From: Myoxocephalus aenaeus
Taxonomy: Eukaryota > Chordata > Actinopteri > Perciformes > Cottidae
NCBI GenBank assembly: GCA_038501785.1
Contig: JBAMJR010000189.1
Location: 2,007,501 to 2,071,500 of the forward strand
Reading direction: 5' to 3'
DNA length: 64,000 bases
In this document: positions 63,501 to 64,000 of the stretch, one piece after another
How the letters are laid out: each line of letters opens with the position of its first letter
Position numbering within the stretch: position 1 is the stretch's first letter
Position numbers and translations under genes: made by a program
The notes under the pieces: generated by a model
Databases searched by the model: none
The model's input: only the letters and a program-made list of their open reading frames with translations
What the model was told of the DNA's origin: nothing

Positions 63501-64000
63501 CGAACAGCGATATGTTGGTCTGGATCTCCTCGATCCCTCCTTCTGCCTCTCCCTCCACACTGAATCCAGCCAACCCCTCTTCATCCACCACCGCTCTGAG
63601 CACCTTCCCCCCCTCTATAACCGCCTCTCCGTCATGGTCCTCCGCTCCCTCCAGTGGAGGTATGTCCCCATCCTCATCCTCCTCCTCTTCCTCCTCTTCT
63701 AGCTCTTCCCCCTCTTCTTCGTCATAATTATCATACTCCCCGTCGTACAAGTCGTCCTCTGGGAAATCGCTCACGTCCTCTTCCTCTTCTTCTTCTTCTT
63801 CCTCTTCTTCCTCCTCCTCCTCATCCATCCCTTCCTCCTCTTCATCCAGATCCTCGTCGTCCTCCTCTTCATCCTCGTCGGTGCTGTTGATGTTGATGAC
63901 GGCGGAGTCTTCGTTGCTGGCGGGCGGCGGCTGGTGCTGGTGCAGGTGTCGTCCCTGCTGGCCCAGCTGATTCTGCAGCTGGTGCATCTGGAGCGGCATG
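60544..64000 (-). CDS. pelp1: PELP1, C-terminal part (gene continues beyond the window)
   Basis: Three - strand exons: 64000-63232 (partial, 256 codons visible), 61700-61383 (106 codons) and 60636-60544 (30 residues and stop). Phases are 0 at both junctions. The first exon is extremely acidic, with long Glu/Asp runs (about 63880-63650), preceded by a Gln/His-rich stretch and VININSTDEDEEED. The last exon reads ASMLADFVACPPDDE, matching the human PELP1 tail AAMLADFIDCPPDDE, which identifies the gene. PELP1 is a nucleolar scaffold of the rixosome/5FMC complex (with WDR18, TEX10, LAS1L, SENP3) in 60S ribosome maturation, and a nuclear-receptor co-regulator; its acidic region binds histones. The N-terminal HEAT-like part and LXXLL motifs lie beyond 64000, so length cannot be judged. 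Confidence 0.92.
60950..61115 (-). repeat. Fold-back repeat copy, partial
   Basis: Complement of the left arm of the copy at 62095-62432: GTGCTGGTTCTCCTGTCTGT and ATCTACTGCAGTAATACAC are shared. It lies in a pelp1 intron. Confidence 0.6.
62095..62432 (+). repeat. Fold-back repeat, full copy in a pelp1 intron
   Basis: The left arm (TATGAGGTACTTCTCCATAG...GTTTGGAGAAACAGAC) and right arm (GTCTGTTTCTCCAAACTCCATC...GACCTCATACAACCCC) are inverted copies of about 70 bp, separated by about 160 bp. It is a MITE-like hairpin without coding capacity. Other partial copies: 33336-33480 and 60950-61115. Confidence 0.65.
62925..63065 (+). repeat. Interspersed repeat fragment in a pelp1 intron
   Basis: It shares AATAAATATTGTAAACATGA and GAGTTTATGG...CTAGTTTAAAGTCTTCTTCA with the copies at 18203-18566 and 36525-36860. 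Confidence 0.65.

Noticed and set aside
63196..63890. Serine/proline/leucine-rich + strand frames opposite pelp1
   Set aside because: They are shadows of the Glu/Asp-rich pelp1 exon on the other strand; the - strand frame matches PELP1 and joins correctly spliced exons.

Overview
The window is nuclear DNA from a vertebrate, almost certainly a ray-finned fish. Its protein-coding genes are vertebrate orthologues with small introns and GT-AG splice sites, and the space between them holds long (CA)n/(TG)n tracts, many cut-and-paste DNA transposons (hAT, PIF/Harbinger, Tc1) and a tRNA-derived SINE. There are no prokaryotic genes, operons or CRISPR arrays. All exon models were built by hand from splice signals, reading phase and remembered family sequences; no alignment was run.

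Layout, left to right. 1-4.4 kb: no host gene, but a three-level nest of DNA transposons. 4.8-9.2 kb (+): a six-coding-exon SCHIP1-family gene (275 aa). 9.2-16 kb: noncoding, with a Harbinger MITE and older repeats. 16.2-17.6 kb (+): an uninterrupted P2Y-type GPCR (472 aa) with unusual loops and TM7. 17.6-29.4 kb: no recognisable protein gene; repeats, a TATA-containing candidate promoter with a strong splice donor (21.6-22.1 kb) and a GC-rich block ending in another donor (25.1-26.3 kb). 29.4-30.8 kb (+): two miR-15/16-family hairpins. 35.2-37.4 kb (-): BAP18 (C17orf49), apparently without its SANT exon. 39.3-41.9 kb (+): rnasek (98 aa). 43.1-55.4 kb (-): a complete 14-exon animal lipoxygenase (670 aa, ALOX12-like) whose first iron-ligand histidine is Phe. 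60.5-64 kb (-): the last three exons of pelp1, running off the window.

The order pelp1 - alox - rnasek - BAP18 - miR-15/16 pair matches human 17p13 (ALOX15/PELP1; ALOX12-RNASEK-C17orf49-MIR497/MIR195). This supports the gene calls and suggests that the two hairpins are the fish counterpart of miR-497~195, in the same convergent orientation to BAP18. rnasek is flipped relative to the human arrangement.

The genes do not form one pathway: a membrane/cytoskeleton adaptor, a nucleotide-receptor-like GPCR, a chromatin reader subunit, a V-ATPase-associated membrane protein, a lipid dioxygenase relative and a rixosome/nuclear-receptor cofactor. The observations most worth checking are the lipoxygenase lacking a metal ligand, the BAP18 gene lacking SANT, the microRNA pair, two genes whose splice sites abut long CA/TG repeats, and the nested and paired transposons with intact target-site duplications.
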